From positions 46,299,651 to 46,363,650 of the forward strand of contig NC_065571.1 in the NCBI RefSeq assembly GCF_937616625.2: DNA of 64,000 nt, written 5' to 3'. The position numbers and the translations under genes are program-made. The stretch comes from Mercurialis annua. Its lineage: Eukaryota; Streptophyta; Magnoliopsida; Malpighiales; Euphorbiaceae. Shown piece after piece: positions 11,837-22,781 of this stretch (the first letter of the stretch is position 1; each line of letters begins with the position of its first letter). Under the pieces are notes generated by a model. That model saw only the letters and a list, made by a program, of their open reading frames with translations, ran no database searches and was not told the DNA's origin.

Positions 11837-12313
11837 ATGGATTTGAGGCTAATGGGCATCGATGCACCTCTCTTCCAAACCCTCCACCACATGATGGACG
11901 TCACCGGCGATGACTCCGACAAGTCGCTGAACGCTCCGACCCGGTGTTACGTAAGAGATGCGAAGGCGATGGCCTCCACCCCAGCTGATGTGAAGGAGAC
12001 TGCGGATTCCTATGTGTTCATCATAGACATGCCGGGGTTGAAGTCGGGTGATATCAAAGTGCAGGTAGAAGACGACAATGTGCTGTTGATCGCCGGTGAA
12101 CGGAAGCGTGAAGAAGAGAAAGAAGGAGGTGCTAAGTATGTGAGAATGGAGCGGAGAGTTGGTAAGTTTATGAGGAAATTTGTGTTGCCGGAGAATGCTA
12201 ATGTCGAAGCTATTTCTGCTGTTTGTCAAGATGGGGTTTTGACCGTCACGATCGAGAAGCTGCCGCCGCCGCAGCCGAAGAAGCCTAAGACTGTTGAAGT
12301 TAAGATTGCTTGA
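11837..12313 (+). CDS. Cytosolic class II small heat shock protein, copy B
   Basis: A 158-residue class II sHSP, nearly identical to copies A and C, with the same N-terminal signature, complete alpha-crystallin domain and basic Pro/Lys tail. Differences include [12 protein letters not shown] near residues 25-35 and a tail of VEVKIA instead of IEVKIA, so the first hydrophobic residue of the I-x-I-like docking motif is Val. Roughly 600 bp of 3' sequence is shared with copy A, showing that a whole segment was duplicated. The gene appears intact and heat-inducible. Confidence 0.93.
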   Translation: MDLRLMGIDAPLFQTLHHMMDVTGDDSDKSLNAPTRCYVRDAKAMASTPADVKETADSYVFIIDMPGLKSGDIKVQVEDDNVLLIAGERKREEEKEGGAKYVRMERRVGKFMRKFVLPENANVEAISAVCQDGVLTVTIEKLPPPQPKKPKTVEVKIA

Positions 12314-12949
12314 AATGTTAATTTTTGTGTTACTGGAAAATGATGAATGATTGAGAATGTATCTGGTTTATTGTGATGTCTCTGCTTTTAACTGTAATGT
12401 TCTACTTGAAATTTTAATTGATATTTCTCTGCTTTTGTTATATTTTTTATGAGATGTTTGGTTTCATGTTACGTGGTGGAAATGAATGTACTCGTAAGAT
12501 TAAATTTTTTTATGAACTGATCAGACGCTGTAACGCCTATGATGAATTTCAAAACTTTATTTTTTGAGCAAATTTCTCATGTCATTATTATGTGTTTTAG
12601 CTCTTTATTTTGTTTCCATTCAGTTTAGTTTTACCCAATTGTGTTTTCCATTTGGAGTCTAAAAAGTCTGGTTTATTCTTTTAGATACTCGTATATATTT
12701 GTGCATTTAATTTTCCTATACATGCTGTTCTGCATATGCAAATCAATCTGCAAATCAATCGCCAATTCAGTGCTGCATTTTCTGTATAGTTCTTAATCAA
12801 CTTAAAACTGAGATGGTCATCAAAATGTTACTTAACATCTACAAAAGTATATTTCTTTTCTCATGATGTAACTGGACATCTTTTAGATGGTTAACATAAT
12901 CATCCACTGTGAGAATTAACTAAAAGAATAACTTATTCAAAATGTTGGA

Positions 12950-13205
12950 AGTAATAAATGCATATCAGTTGGTAATGATGAAAATGAGAACATCGTTTCA
13001 TTGTTTACATTACCGACGGACTATCTGTCGGTAAATTAAGGTGCCAAGGATCGTTGGTAATCTAACATGTTGGAAATCCGGCGATAATAAAAATTTCTTG
13101 ATTTTGTTGGTAATTCGTAGCTACGCCGTTGCTAATTGTTGAGTTTATAATAGACTTTGGTACGACGGTGAATACCGTTTTTTAATAAATGTTTCTAGTA
13201 GTAAT
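12950..13205. mobile_element. CACTA-like MITE remnant downstream of sHSP B
   Basis: Contains CCGACGGACTATCTGTCGG and CGTTGGTAATC motifs and ends with TTTCTAGTAGT, close to the 3' terminus of the CACTA MITE at 851-959. It is paralogous to the remnant at 9300-9518. Confidence 0.55.
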
Positions 13206-13339
13206 TTAACTCTGTCTAATAGGGCTTTAAATATTAGTTTTCTAGATATCAAGGTCATTTTTGCTCCTCGTTGATAGCAATAGGGTCATTTCTATATCTT
13301 TTCTTTTTTTAAAATGGTGTTTAGTCATGAAACTAGCTC

Positions 13340-14214
13340 TCCGATGAAGTGTTATTTTTATGTTTAATTTAGCATGAAAAAATAGCAAAATTACTATATT
13401 TAGCATAACATTTGAATTTTATCTTCAACGCAAAATGCAAAAAAAATGTTATAATTATTTACGATGATGATTATTTATTATCTTCTTTATTTATTATTTT
13501 TCAATCACATATTTTAATATTTTAATTAATAGTTTATTTGTCATATTTGATATACTAATAAGTCTTTTTAATAAAATTTTATTTAACAAATCTTATTTAT
13601 GGTCAATTAAATCGAAAAACACTACAATATATTTGTGGAGACACCTTATTAAAAAATCGACGGATTATATAAAAAATAATTAATCATATATTTTCTTATT
13701 ATATTGGAGTGTGTTTAATTATTATTAAACAAATTAATCTATCGAGATTCTAAAAATGAATAGAGGAAGCACAAATTTAATTTTTTATTAAAAAAAATAA
13801 TATGTTAAAATAATAAATGTAAAAAGAATTAATAGTGGTAAAACTGTAATTAATAATAAATTGATATTGGTTGTTAAAATTTAACCCCAAACTTACTTAC
13901 TCGTGGCAACCTTCCGGCCGCCCAACGACCTACATATGCTATAGTAGGTGTTAAATTTAACACATGATATAGTATATGCTAAATTTAGCATTAACTATAG
14001 CATTGTATTAGATTTTTTTTAAAAAAATGAAATGTTAAATTATAGCATTAACACCTCATTTTAATATTACATTGGAAATATTCTAAGATTTTAAATTAAA
14101 TTATTTAAATTTTATTTATTTACACATAAAAAACTTAACATTTTATGACTTACAGAGGCTAACGTTGGGGTAATTTGCACTACATTAAAAACATTGAAGA
14201 TTTTAAAAATAAAA
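13340..14214. other. AT-rich DNA, possible MITE, no gene
   Basis: No gene. TTTAGCAT-like and ATGCTAAATTTA-like sequences near both ends are inverted relative to each other, hinting at an unclassified AT-rich MITE. From about 14090 the DNA again matches the sHSP A downstream flank near 10350-10455. Confidence 0.35.
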
Positions 14215-14223
14215 TAAAATAAT

Positions 14224-14668
14224 GACAAAAGGTATAAAAAGGTCTGTTACAAACAGACATACCTTAAAAGGTCTGTTACACACAGACAAAGGTCTGTGTT
14301 ACAAAATTTCGAAGTTCTGTAACAAACAGGCACAAACCTTTAAAGGTTTGTTTGCCTCTGGGCAGCGAAGGTCGTTTTTTTTAATTTTTTTTAATAAAAA
14401 AATTAATTAGAGTTAATTGGAAAGAAGAGGGTGAAATAATATAAAAAAAAATAAGAAATATAAAATTAGAAAATATATTAAACATTAAGAGTGTATTTGA
14501 ATCTTATCCCTACGTGAGCTACTTAATGTCTGTTAGTTAAAGTCATGGACGGAGGGACTTTTTTGTTCAATTTAAAGACAATAAGGGTTTTTTGTGTCAA
14601 AAAAGTTTAAGGGATGATTCGTATTTTTGAGAAAACTTGAAAGGGTTTTTTTTTTTGTACCTTTTGCC
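14224..14668. mobile_element. Mutator-like MITE between sHSP B and C, 445 bp
   Basis: The ends are GACAAAAGGTATAAAAA and (reverse complement) GGCAAAAGGTACAAAAA. Flanks TAAAATAAT (14215-14223) and TAAAATAAA (14669-14677) agree at 8 of 9 positions, as for Mutator-type insertions. The interior carries several copies of AGGTCTGTTACA-like and inverted AACAGAC motifs. The short open frame inside is only this repeat. Confidence 0.6.
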
Positions 14669-14788
14669 TAAAATAAATAAAGGACTTAAGTGCCCTTTCA
14701 AAAAAAACCTCAGGAGTTTTTTATTCTTTCTACCATTAAAAAACTTCTACATTCTTCCATAACATTCCGAGCCCACAGCTAGTGCAGC

Positions 14789-14852
14789 TTCAGAACCTCC
14801 TGAAAATTCTGGATTTTTCTCTCCATAAACATCCTCTTCATCACCTATAAAT
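14789..14852 (+). promoter_or_regulatory. Heat-shock promoter of sHSP copy C
   Basis: TTCaGAA at 14789-14795 and GAAaaTTC at 14802-14809 match the copy B element. The next unit is GGA rather than GAA (14811-14813), followed by TTC at 14817-14819, so one heat shock unit is damaged. A TATAAAT box lies at 14846-14852. Confidence 0.7.
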
Positions 14853-14959
14853 GGCCCATCACCACCCATATCTTCCATCATAAACAACCAGAAGAAAATC
14901 TTCAGCGAAAAAAATAAATCTCAAGCCAATCAAGTAACAATCTCAACCCAAGAAAAAAA

Positions 14960-15436
14960 ATGGATTTGAGGCTAATGGGCATCGATGCACCTCTCTTCCA
15001 AACCCTCCACCACATGATGGACGTCACCGGCGATGACTCCGACAAGTCGCTGAACGCTCCGACACGGTGTTACGTAAGAGATGCAAAGGCAATGGCCTCC
15101 ACACCAGCTGACGTGAAGGAGACTGCAGATTCCTATGTGTTCATCATAGACATGCCGGGGTTGAAGTCGGGTGATATCAAAGTGCAGGTGGAAGACGACA
15201 ATGTGCTGTTGATCGCCGGTGAACGGAAGCGTGAAGAAGAGAAAGAAGGAGGTGCTAAGTACGTGAGAATGGAGCGGAGAGTTGGTAAGTTTATGAGGAA
15301 ATTTGTGTTGCCGGAGAATGCTAATGTCGAAGCTATTTCTGCTGCTTGTCAAGATGGGGTTTTGACCGTCACGATCGAGAAATTGCCGCCGCCGCAGCCG
15401 AAGAAGCCTAAGACTATTGAAGTTAAAATTGCTTGA
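14960..15436 (+). CDS. Cytosolic class II small heat shock protein, copy C
   Basis: A 158-residue class II sHSP. It differs from copy B by Ala for Val near residue 130 (AACQDG instead of AVCQDG) and by the IEVKIA tail as in copy A. The alpha-crystallin domain is complete. The 3' flank differs from those of A and B after about 100 bp, so the C unit is shorter or older. The coding sequences stay closer than the flanks, consistent with selection or gene conversion. It is probably functional. Confidence 0.93.
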   Translation: MDLRLMGIDAPLFQTLHHMMDVTGDDSDKSLNAPTRCYVRDAKAMASTPADVKETADSYVFIIDMPGLKSGDIKVQVEDDNVLLIAGERKREEEKEGGAKYVRMERRVGKFMRKFVLPENANVEAISAACQDGVLTVTIEKLPPPQPKKPKTIEVKIA

Positions 15437-15933
15437 AATGTTTTAATTTGTGTTCTGTTTTTATGAATAAATATGGATTTAGTTTATGTCTCTGTTTTTA
15501 TCAGTTGTTTAATGGGTTTGTTTATGCTGTTTCTGAGTGATGCATTCGTAAAATTGAAAAAGAAATTATGAATTAAGATGCTGTAGAGATGTTCTGATTA
15601 TCTCTAATTATGTCTGCAAAATAAGGGAATTAATCATAAGTGAAAAACAATGGTTAGAACAGGGACATATCTAAATTGAAGCATCCTTATTTACTCAACG
15701 ATTAGGAAAAAAATTAACAAAAAAGGAGTAAAAAATTATATATTTTGTATTGATAATAATTTTTTTGATGAAATGTATCTTAATTTTCTTATAATTCTGG
15801 ATGTATGAAATTATTTTGTTTATAGATTATATCTGTACTGGAAATTATAAATTATTTAACAAATTTAATTTGAATAAAAATATTAATTGTCACTATTGTC
15901 GTAAGGTAATATGGGTTACAAGCAAAATAGTTA

Positions 15934-16215
15934 CTCCCTCCGTCCCGTTTAAGAAGGGACATATCCCATTTTTATTTGTCCCATCTAAGAAGGCCATATC
16001 GTGTTTTCTGTGCCAATTTATATTGAACTTCCACTTTTATCCCTTTAGTTATTTCAATATGTATTAAATGCAACTTAAGTTACAATAAATCTATACTATT
16101 ATTAGGAGAAACTATACTAATAAATAGGGGTAGACATGACAAAATAAAATATTGTCTTATTTTATTAATTTTTGTGCAAAACTCATTTGTCCCTTCTTAA
16201 ACGGGACGGAGGGAG
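15934..16215. mobile_element. Stowaway-type MITE, 282 bp
   Basis: Perfect inverted termini start CTCCCTCCGTCCCGTTTAAG and extend at least 27 bp. Both ends are flanked by TA (15932-15933 and 16216-16217). It has no coding capacity. The near-perfect termini suggest a recent insertion. Confidence 0.9.
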
Positions 16216-16381
16216 TATAAAAAAGTTCACCAATAATATTAAAAGGTCAACAATTACATAACCTGCGTGTATTGACATTTTATTATTTTTTGTAATTTGT
16301 ATGAAATTGTGTTCCAAATTTTAATACTATTAAAAGGTCAACAATTAGTATTACAACACATACATTTCTGGCTAAAAAGTG

Positions 16382-17658
16382 GGCAAAACCCATGCTAAGA
16401 CCCTCGTACTATACCATTTTTATTCCGGAAGCCCCTACTCCAAACTTGTTCACATTCGAGTCCCTGTACTTTGCAAAGTCGAATTTTAACACCCTTATTC
16501 GGACGGAATTTGGCAAGTGTGCCTCACTCGCTGTTATGTGAGAGTGTAAAATAAAATCGCCTGGTTTTTTTAACTTTTCACCCTTATAAACTAATGGATA
16601 AAATATACATAAAATATAAGGACTTCTAACTTAATTTTTCCCTTTCTTCCTCACCTCATCTTCTTCACCTGTAAATTTCCACTTCAACATAATACTATTT
16701 ATTTCATCTTTATCCCAACAAAATCTTAATTCCTATAATTCACTCTGTTTTAATAAAACCCATTTTAAATCTTCTTTTATAATCTCAAAACCCGGTAACC
16801 ATTTATGAAACCCTCTCATGTGTTCTGTACATCAATGAATAAAGATCTGTTTCTGATTTCTTCATCTGAAAATCAGATTTAATTCTTGTTTTATTGAGAC
16901 AGAAGAAAAAAATTGGAAGTCAAGCTTATTTCTTCACATGTAATCATTATCATTCATTCAAGAAATCTCAAACATCATAGCTCCAATCCCCAACAAACTT
17001 TAATGTTGTAGTGCAAAAACTTGAAACCTAATATTACTGCATATTTATAATTATGGTGTAAAAATAAACAAAAGAAAGTTGGAGTTGAAACAGACCAAAC
17101 AACTCCCAAAAAAAAACGGATTCAAAAGAAATGTCGAAATGAGCTTATCATATGTGGTAATTTTAAAAATCGACCAAGAACACATTCAGACATTTCAATT
17201 TTGAATTTTGGTTAACGATTCTGGTTGCGGAAAGGAGAACAACGATAGATGGGTTCAAGAAAGGAGAAGCAGTTGGCGATGGATGGGTCCATGAAAGAAA
17301 AACGACGTCTATTAAAATCTCAGAGTTTGTTAATTAAAATTGGGAGAGAAGATGATGGTCAAATGATAGTTTTGCCATCAAACTTATTTAATTTTACAGT
17401 TTTTCTATTAAGTTATAATTTTATATGAGATAAGTCTTTAAAATTGATGCCGCGTAGACCTCAACATATGGAAAGAAATGCCAAGTCATATTTTTCTGTT
17501 AACTAACGGAGAGTGAGGCACACTTGCCAAATTCCGTCCAATTAAGGGTGTTAAAATTCGATTTTGCAAAGTACATGGACTCGTACGTGAGCAAGTTTGG
17601 AGTAGGGGTTTTCGGAATAAAAATGGTATAGTACGAGGACCTTAGCATGGGTTTTGCC
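16382..17658. mobile_element. Mutator-like MITE with ~150-bp inverted repeats
   Basis: The termini GGCAAAACCCATGCTAAG are inverted at both ends, and the similarity continues for about 150 bp. An exact 9-bp duplication, TAAAAAGTG, flanks the element (16373-16381 and 17659-17667), the standard Mutator footprint. The interior has no long frame. Captured gene fragments are possible but none was recognised. Confidence 0.88.
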
Positions 17659-17667
17659 TAAAAAGTG

Positions 17668-18425
17668 AGACATGGAATTTTCATGGAAAACATACCCCAT
17701 GTTATATACTCCATCTAAAAGTTATAAATTAAATAGATGTTAATTTTTATCCCATTATAAGATATATGTACATACAATTACTTTAAAGTAAATTGGTGTG
17801 AGACTTCTACACATATATTATAATTTACAGTGTGATATTTTTTATAATTCTTTTACATAATAACCTCTTTTTTATCAATTCCGTTAATGATTATGGTCTT
17901 GTGTTAAATTCATTAATGGTTTAATACTCACTTGTAAAGAGATGTAGTATCTCACTTTCACTTCCGTTAACGATTGGTATATTACATTCAATTCTATTAA
18001 CAATTTGGTACAAACAACTAACATAAACCTCTGATTGTTTATATAATTGAAAATGAGGAGCCTTTAAATAGAATTTTTCAAATAAGGGATATCAAATTAT
18101 AAATTATGTTATACGTGGTAAAGTATTATGGAAGAAAAACAGCTTCTCGAATCTGGTCTGCTTTGGCCTGTGGAGAATGGTCAGAATGTGGATGTGGGCG
18201 GAATAACTAGATTGCCACTGCAAATAATATGAAACTGATGAGGGTGTTGAACATTCAAGCATGGTCGCCAGACCCGACTCGGCTGGCGGAATACCCGCGA
18301 ACCAGAAAAGGAATCGGGTCTAAATATCTATAAAACCCATTTTGCTGTAAACTCTCTTTAAATCCGTTGAACCGGTCGGGTAACCGTTGACCCGCATGAC
18401 CCGTATTCGGTTAAACAAGGTTTAA
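17668..18425. other. Intergenic DNA, no gene recognised
   Basis: AT-rich to 18120, then a more GC-rich stretch (18170-18400) rich in GACCCG/CGGGTC motifs and without an open frame. It may be a decayed repeat. Confidence 0.35.
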
Positions 18426-18429
18426 AAGG

Positions 18430-18545
18430 TTATTCCTTTTTCACTTTCCAATAAAAATAAAAAGAGTGGGAGTCAAACTCACACCACAGTCAACATTTGG
18501 TTAACATTTAACCATTGAACTAATTTAATTTTTATGTTTGATACT
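18430..18545 (-). repeat. Possible tRNA-derived SINE fragment
   Basis: On the minus strand, TTAGTTCAATGGTTAAATG resembles an RNA polymerase III A box. GTGAGTTTGACTCCCAC about 45 bp downstream resembles a B box. No A tail or target duplication was confirmed, so this call is tentative. Confidence 0.35.
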
Positions 18546-18559
18546 TCTTTTTGTGTAAT

Positions 18560-20730
18560 ATATTTATTTATTGTTACTATTCGTTCTCCCACCTGCAGGA
18601 GAAAACATAATACTCTTCCACAAAACCAAATAAGATTTAAATTGCTCCGCCACATGATCCCAGGCTCCACACGGAAGCTTAAACGTAGCCGGAGGTAAAC
18701 CCAAATACATAATTGGAATGAAATCAACCTTACATCCAACCATTTCTGCCGCTACTAACAGATCATCCTCGGTAACATTAATACCCAAAATAGAGCTTTT
18801 ATAAAAATTAATAGTCAATCCTGAAATTAACTCATAACTTCGAAGAATCTGAGTTGAATTCATTAACTGCTCTAAGTCAAAAGGAAGAATTAGTGTTCGA
18901 AGTATCATACACAAACTAACGTAGTGAGATAGATTCATGATCTGCTGCATAAGAATAACCATCGTAGACCCCAAATGATCTATCAAGAATGCCTTTCAAC
19001 CACTCGTAGCAGTCACAAATAGAAAAGGCGAATTCGGGTTACCCTGACGAACACCTCCCCTCAAATTAATTAGATCAATTAGACTACCATTAACTGAAAC
19101 TGCTGTAGTCGCCGTGGACAGACCCATAGACATCCATTCACTTAACTTGAAAATTTCATACAACTCATAACAGAAAGCAAGTAGTCCCAATGAATGCTGT
19201 CAAAAGTTTTGTGAAAATCAAGTTTAAGAACAAGTAGCTTCTTCTTCCTCATATTTGCAAAATGAATAATCTCATTAGCTATCATATAACAACCAGAATG
19301 GTTATACCTTTCATGAAAGCATGTTGACTATCTAAAACCATCTTAGTTAGCAAAGGAGCTAATATAAAAAAAGAGTCTTCAAAAGAAGTTTAAAGAGACC
19401 ATTTACTAAGCTAATGGGTATATAATCCTTAATATTCGCCAAACCTGCCACTTCAGGGACCAAAATCATGAAAGAAGTGTTAACATCTTTGGAGATGACA
19501 TTTGAATTATGGAATTCCTTAACATGGAACGCTTTTTTCATAAAAGACCAAGTACGCCTATAGAAATAAAAATTAAAACCATCCGGTTCCGGAGCCTTCC
19601 TTTCCCCACAAGAAGAAAGAGCTCTGAAATTTTTTGAATCATTAAAAGGAACAACCATAGAATCGGCTTCCTCCTCTGAAATGCACAAAAAAATTCAGCC
19701 TAGATAAGTCAAACCCGACACTATCCTTTCGACTATACAGAGATTTTTTAAAAAACCTCCTATGAAGAATCTAATATGATTGGGCTCAGAGAACAAGTTA
19801 CATCGACTTTAATATATGATATGTGATTATTTCTACAGTGTTTGGAAGTTACACTAAGAAAAAAACTTGTATTTCTGTCTCCTTCTGCATTCCACTTAAA
19901 TCTTGATTTTTGTACCCATAAAGATTCAACCCGCTTTTTAGCTGACTAGAGATAAAATTTAAGCTGCATAATCTGCAACTTCTCCTCTTCAATTGACGGG
20001 TTCATATTAGCTAAGACTTCCAACAAAAAAATCTCACCTGTAAGATCTTTGACTCTCTTATTCCGATCACTGAAAATATTAAGAAAAATTTGCGCAAACC
20101 GAGACCCAACTATCCTCAACAAATTTAGCAAAATTCTCATGCTCCCACCAAACATTGACCGAAAAGGTTTTGAATTAAAAATATTGTCTAAATGAAAACA
20201 AATTGGAATATGGTTTGAATGGCCCCCAAACAAGACAGTCAAAGACATACGGGGCTATAAAACGCCTGTCGCATCAGAGACCAAACATCTGTTAATCCGC
20301 GATTTCGAATAGGGATTTCGCTAAGTAAATAATCTACCCTACATAGGTAATTCCAAGAATTCTGAATTGTTAACAGAATCACGAAAAGCTAACATGGAAG
20401 GTGAACACCCCGACACATTCAGCCTATCCTTCTAAAGCAAAATTTCATTAAAATCTCCACTGATAATAACTGAACCCATAAAGCTCAATAAGGTACTCAA
20501 ATCATTCCATAACAACAATCTCTCTACAACATAGTTACTTGCATATAAAAGAATATGACAACAACAAAAATTTTGAAGATCAAAATCCATGACAATCCAT
20601 CTATTACCCTTAGAGATAACAATATTCTATAACAACACATGATTCCAAATTAATAATAATCCTCTCGAAGAACCCATAGATGGAATCCAATCATAAGAAA
20701 AATCAAGGTACAAATTTCTAACAAAAAAAT
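18560..20730 (-). pseudogene. Decayed LINE (non-LTR retrotransposon) ORF2
   Basis: Broken minus-strand frames, read from about 20730 to 18560, follow the order of a plant L1-type ORF2. The endonuclease end lies near 20250. RT follows with KAPEPDGFNFYFYRRTWSFMK and IPISLVNGLFKLL at 19690-19360, GVRQGNPNSPFLF at about 19050, and GLTINFYKSSILGINV with YLGLPP at 18840-18690. Several frameshifts and stops separate the pieces and the usual [FY]ADD box was not recovered. It is a dead copy, from a different lineage than the plus-strand LINE at 22782. The 5' side ends where the repeat arm at 20733 begins. Confidence 0.75.
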
Positions 20731-20732
20731 TA

Positions 20733-20870
20733 GGCCTAATGTCTTAAAAAACCCCGACCTTTTAGCCCCTTTTCAATCATACCCTGACGTTGAAAATTTG
20801 TCAATTTTACCCTATTTTGCATTTTTGTTTTTCAATTGTACCCTGAAAAATTAAATTAACGTCTTTTGCG
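20733..20870 (+). mobile_element. Left arm of Mutator-like terminal repeat
   Basis: Begins GGCCTAATGTCTTAAAAAAC and carries ACCTTTTAG and ACCCTGACGTTG. It is inverted relative to the arm ending at 22751. The same family (GGCTTAAT..TTAAAAA..ACC) also makes the MITEs at 26992 and 32999. The EGF exon of WAK locus 1 lies between the two arms. Confidence 0.55.
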
Positions 20871-21894
20871 TTTGGAAATTTGTTTAAAACATTCTTCATG
20901 TCTCGCATATATTGATTGTATATTTTTAAAATTTATTTAAATTTAGTTAAATTAATTAAAAATTTAAATTAGTGTTAATTTGATTATGGTTTTTAGTTAG
21001 TTTTTAAAAATAAAGGAATTATTTGTATTTTTTTGAATAAAAAAGAATTTAATTTCATGTTTAGACTTAATTAATTGAATGATTTCATTATTTAAGTAAA
21101 AAAAATTAACAAAAATTAAAAATTAGGTAATTTGAAAAACAATCTACAAATGATTTAATGACTCTTTACAACAGCTCTAAATATGCCCTTAATAAAACTG
21201 ATATGTCTAGATGGTCTTTTTCTAATTATATTTGAGCAATGATCTTCATTTGTTTTTCATTATCGATAATTTTTAATTTGGTTCAGATGTTGATGAATGT
21301 TTGGATCCTCATTTGAATAGATGCTTGGAAAAGAAGTCCTGTAAGAACACAATTGGAAATTACACATGTTCTTGCCCTAAGGGTCTTCACGGAGATGGTA
21401 AAATAGGCGGACATGGTTGCTCTAAGAATCAACAACTAAACAAACAAATCGTTCTTGGTAAATCTATCTAATTGTCTATTTTTTTCATACTTTATTACAT
21501 TGGATTAAGAAAAGTTGATTTTTTTTTGTTTTTTTAAAAGTGGGAGAGAAGAAAATGGTTGTGAGAAAAATTGAAACACTTATACCATTGAGAAATAATT
21601 CATTGATATCTGAACTGAATTTTATTTTAGGCTATTATTCATTAATATTATATTTAAAATAAAAAACTTTTATTCCTAAAAAACTTGTAAATTTAATTAA
21701 TAATTTTTTATTTAATACAAATAAATATTATTATTCTATAAAAATCCAGATCGCCTTCAATTGACTTCGCCTCCTTGACTCAACAAGATTAATTCCAAAA
21801 TTTGGATATATAATTAATATTTTCTAATTAATTATAATTACAGATTAATTTTAAATTTTATTAAAAATTAAAATAAATAATTTAAACCTCCGGA

Positions 21895-22205
21895 ATCCAC
21901 CACCTCCACTTTGACAGCCTTGCTCTCCACCACTCCGGTAGTGGCCGGAGTGTTAGAGTTCATTTGAGAAGACGAACCCATCAAGGTTCTTCTAAGGATG
22001 AACCCAACTCAGGTCATCAGATCTGAGGACGAACCACATGTGGGTTCGTCCTCAAATGAACACGGGTACGTCTGAGAAGACTAACTCAAAAGTGATACGT
22101 CTTCTCAGATGAAGAACGCGTGTTCTTTGAACCCGCGTTCATCTGAGGACGAATCCAGATAGGGTTCATCCAGGTTCGTCTTCTCAGGCGAACTCTAACA
22201 CTCTG
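21895..22205. repeat. GC-rich palindrome cluster in WAK1 intron
   Basis: Repeated TCTGAGGACGAAC motifs occur in direct and inverted form. One near-perfect hairpin pairs GAGGACGAAC with GTTCGTCCTC around CACATGTGG (about 22032-22060). Another pairs GTCTGAGAAGA with TCTTCTCAGA. The surroundings are AT-rich. It resembles the centre of the foldback element at 10985-11145. Confidence 0.6.
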
Positions 22206-22324
22206 TCCACTGCTGGACTGGTGGTAGAGGGGGCTATCAACGAGGATTCAACAAAGGCAGTAGATTTTGATGCTGCGTTTAGATTATTTAATTTTATTTG
22301 TTTTAATAAAATTTAAAAATAATT

Positions 22325-22359
<35 letters not shown>

Positions 22360-22589
22360 AAGAACTATATATCTATATAATTAGGATAAATTAAAAAATA
22401 TTGATTATATAGATTTAAACGGGACAAGTATAAAATTTGAGATGAATATTTAAAATTTACTTTTTATCAATAAATATGCTTGGTTTGTTTTTAAATTTTA
22501 AGAAAGATGAGTTTTTTTTGTGTTAATTATAACATTAGTGATTATCTAAAATATTTATTAAAATATGCATTATTGAAAAAGAAGTCAAT

Positions 22590-22751
22590 TTGATGCTCGG
22601 GGGTGCAATTGAAACCAAAAGGTGTGGAAATTGATATTTGAGGGTGGAATTGAAATCAAAGATGCGGATTTGGGTGAAATCGACAATTTTACAACGTGAG
22701 GGTGCAAATAAAAAAGGACTAAAAGGTGAATGTTTATTCAGAACATTAGCC
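22590..22751 (-). mobile_element. Right arm of Mutator-like terminal repeat
   Basis: Read on the minus strand from 22751 it starts GGCTAATGTTCTGAATAAAC, then CACCTTTTAGTCC and CACCCTCACGTTG, paralleling the arm at 20733. The flanks AAAAAATTA and AAAAATGAA are only roughly alike. Confidence 0.5.
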
Positions 22752-22781
22752 AAAAATGAATTTTTTTTTGACTTTTTATAA

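Noticed and set aside
14222..14410. A 62-codon frame with repeated Thr/Lys residues.
   Set aside because: It is a translation of the internal repeat of a MITE.
18430..18545. A possible true tRNA gene.
   Set aside because: Only weak A-box and B-box matches exist; no cloverleaf with acceptor stem could be formed by eye, so it is listed only as a tentative SINE fragment.
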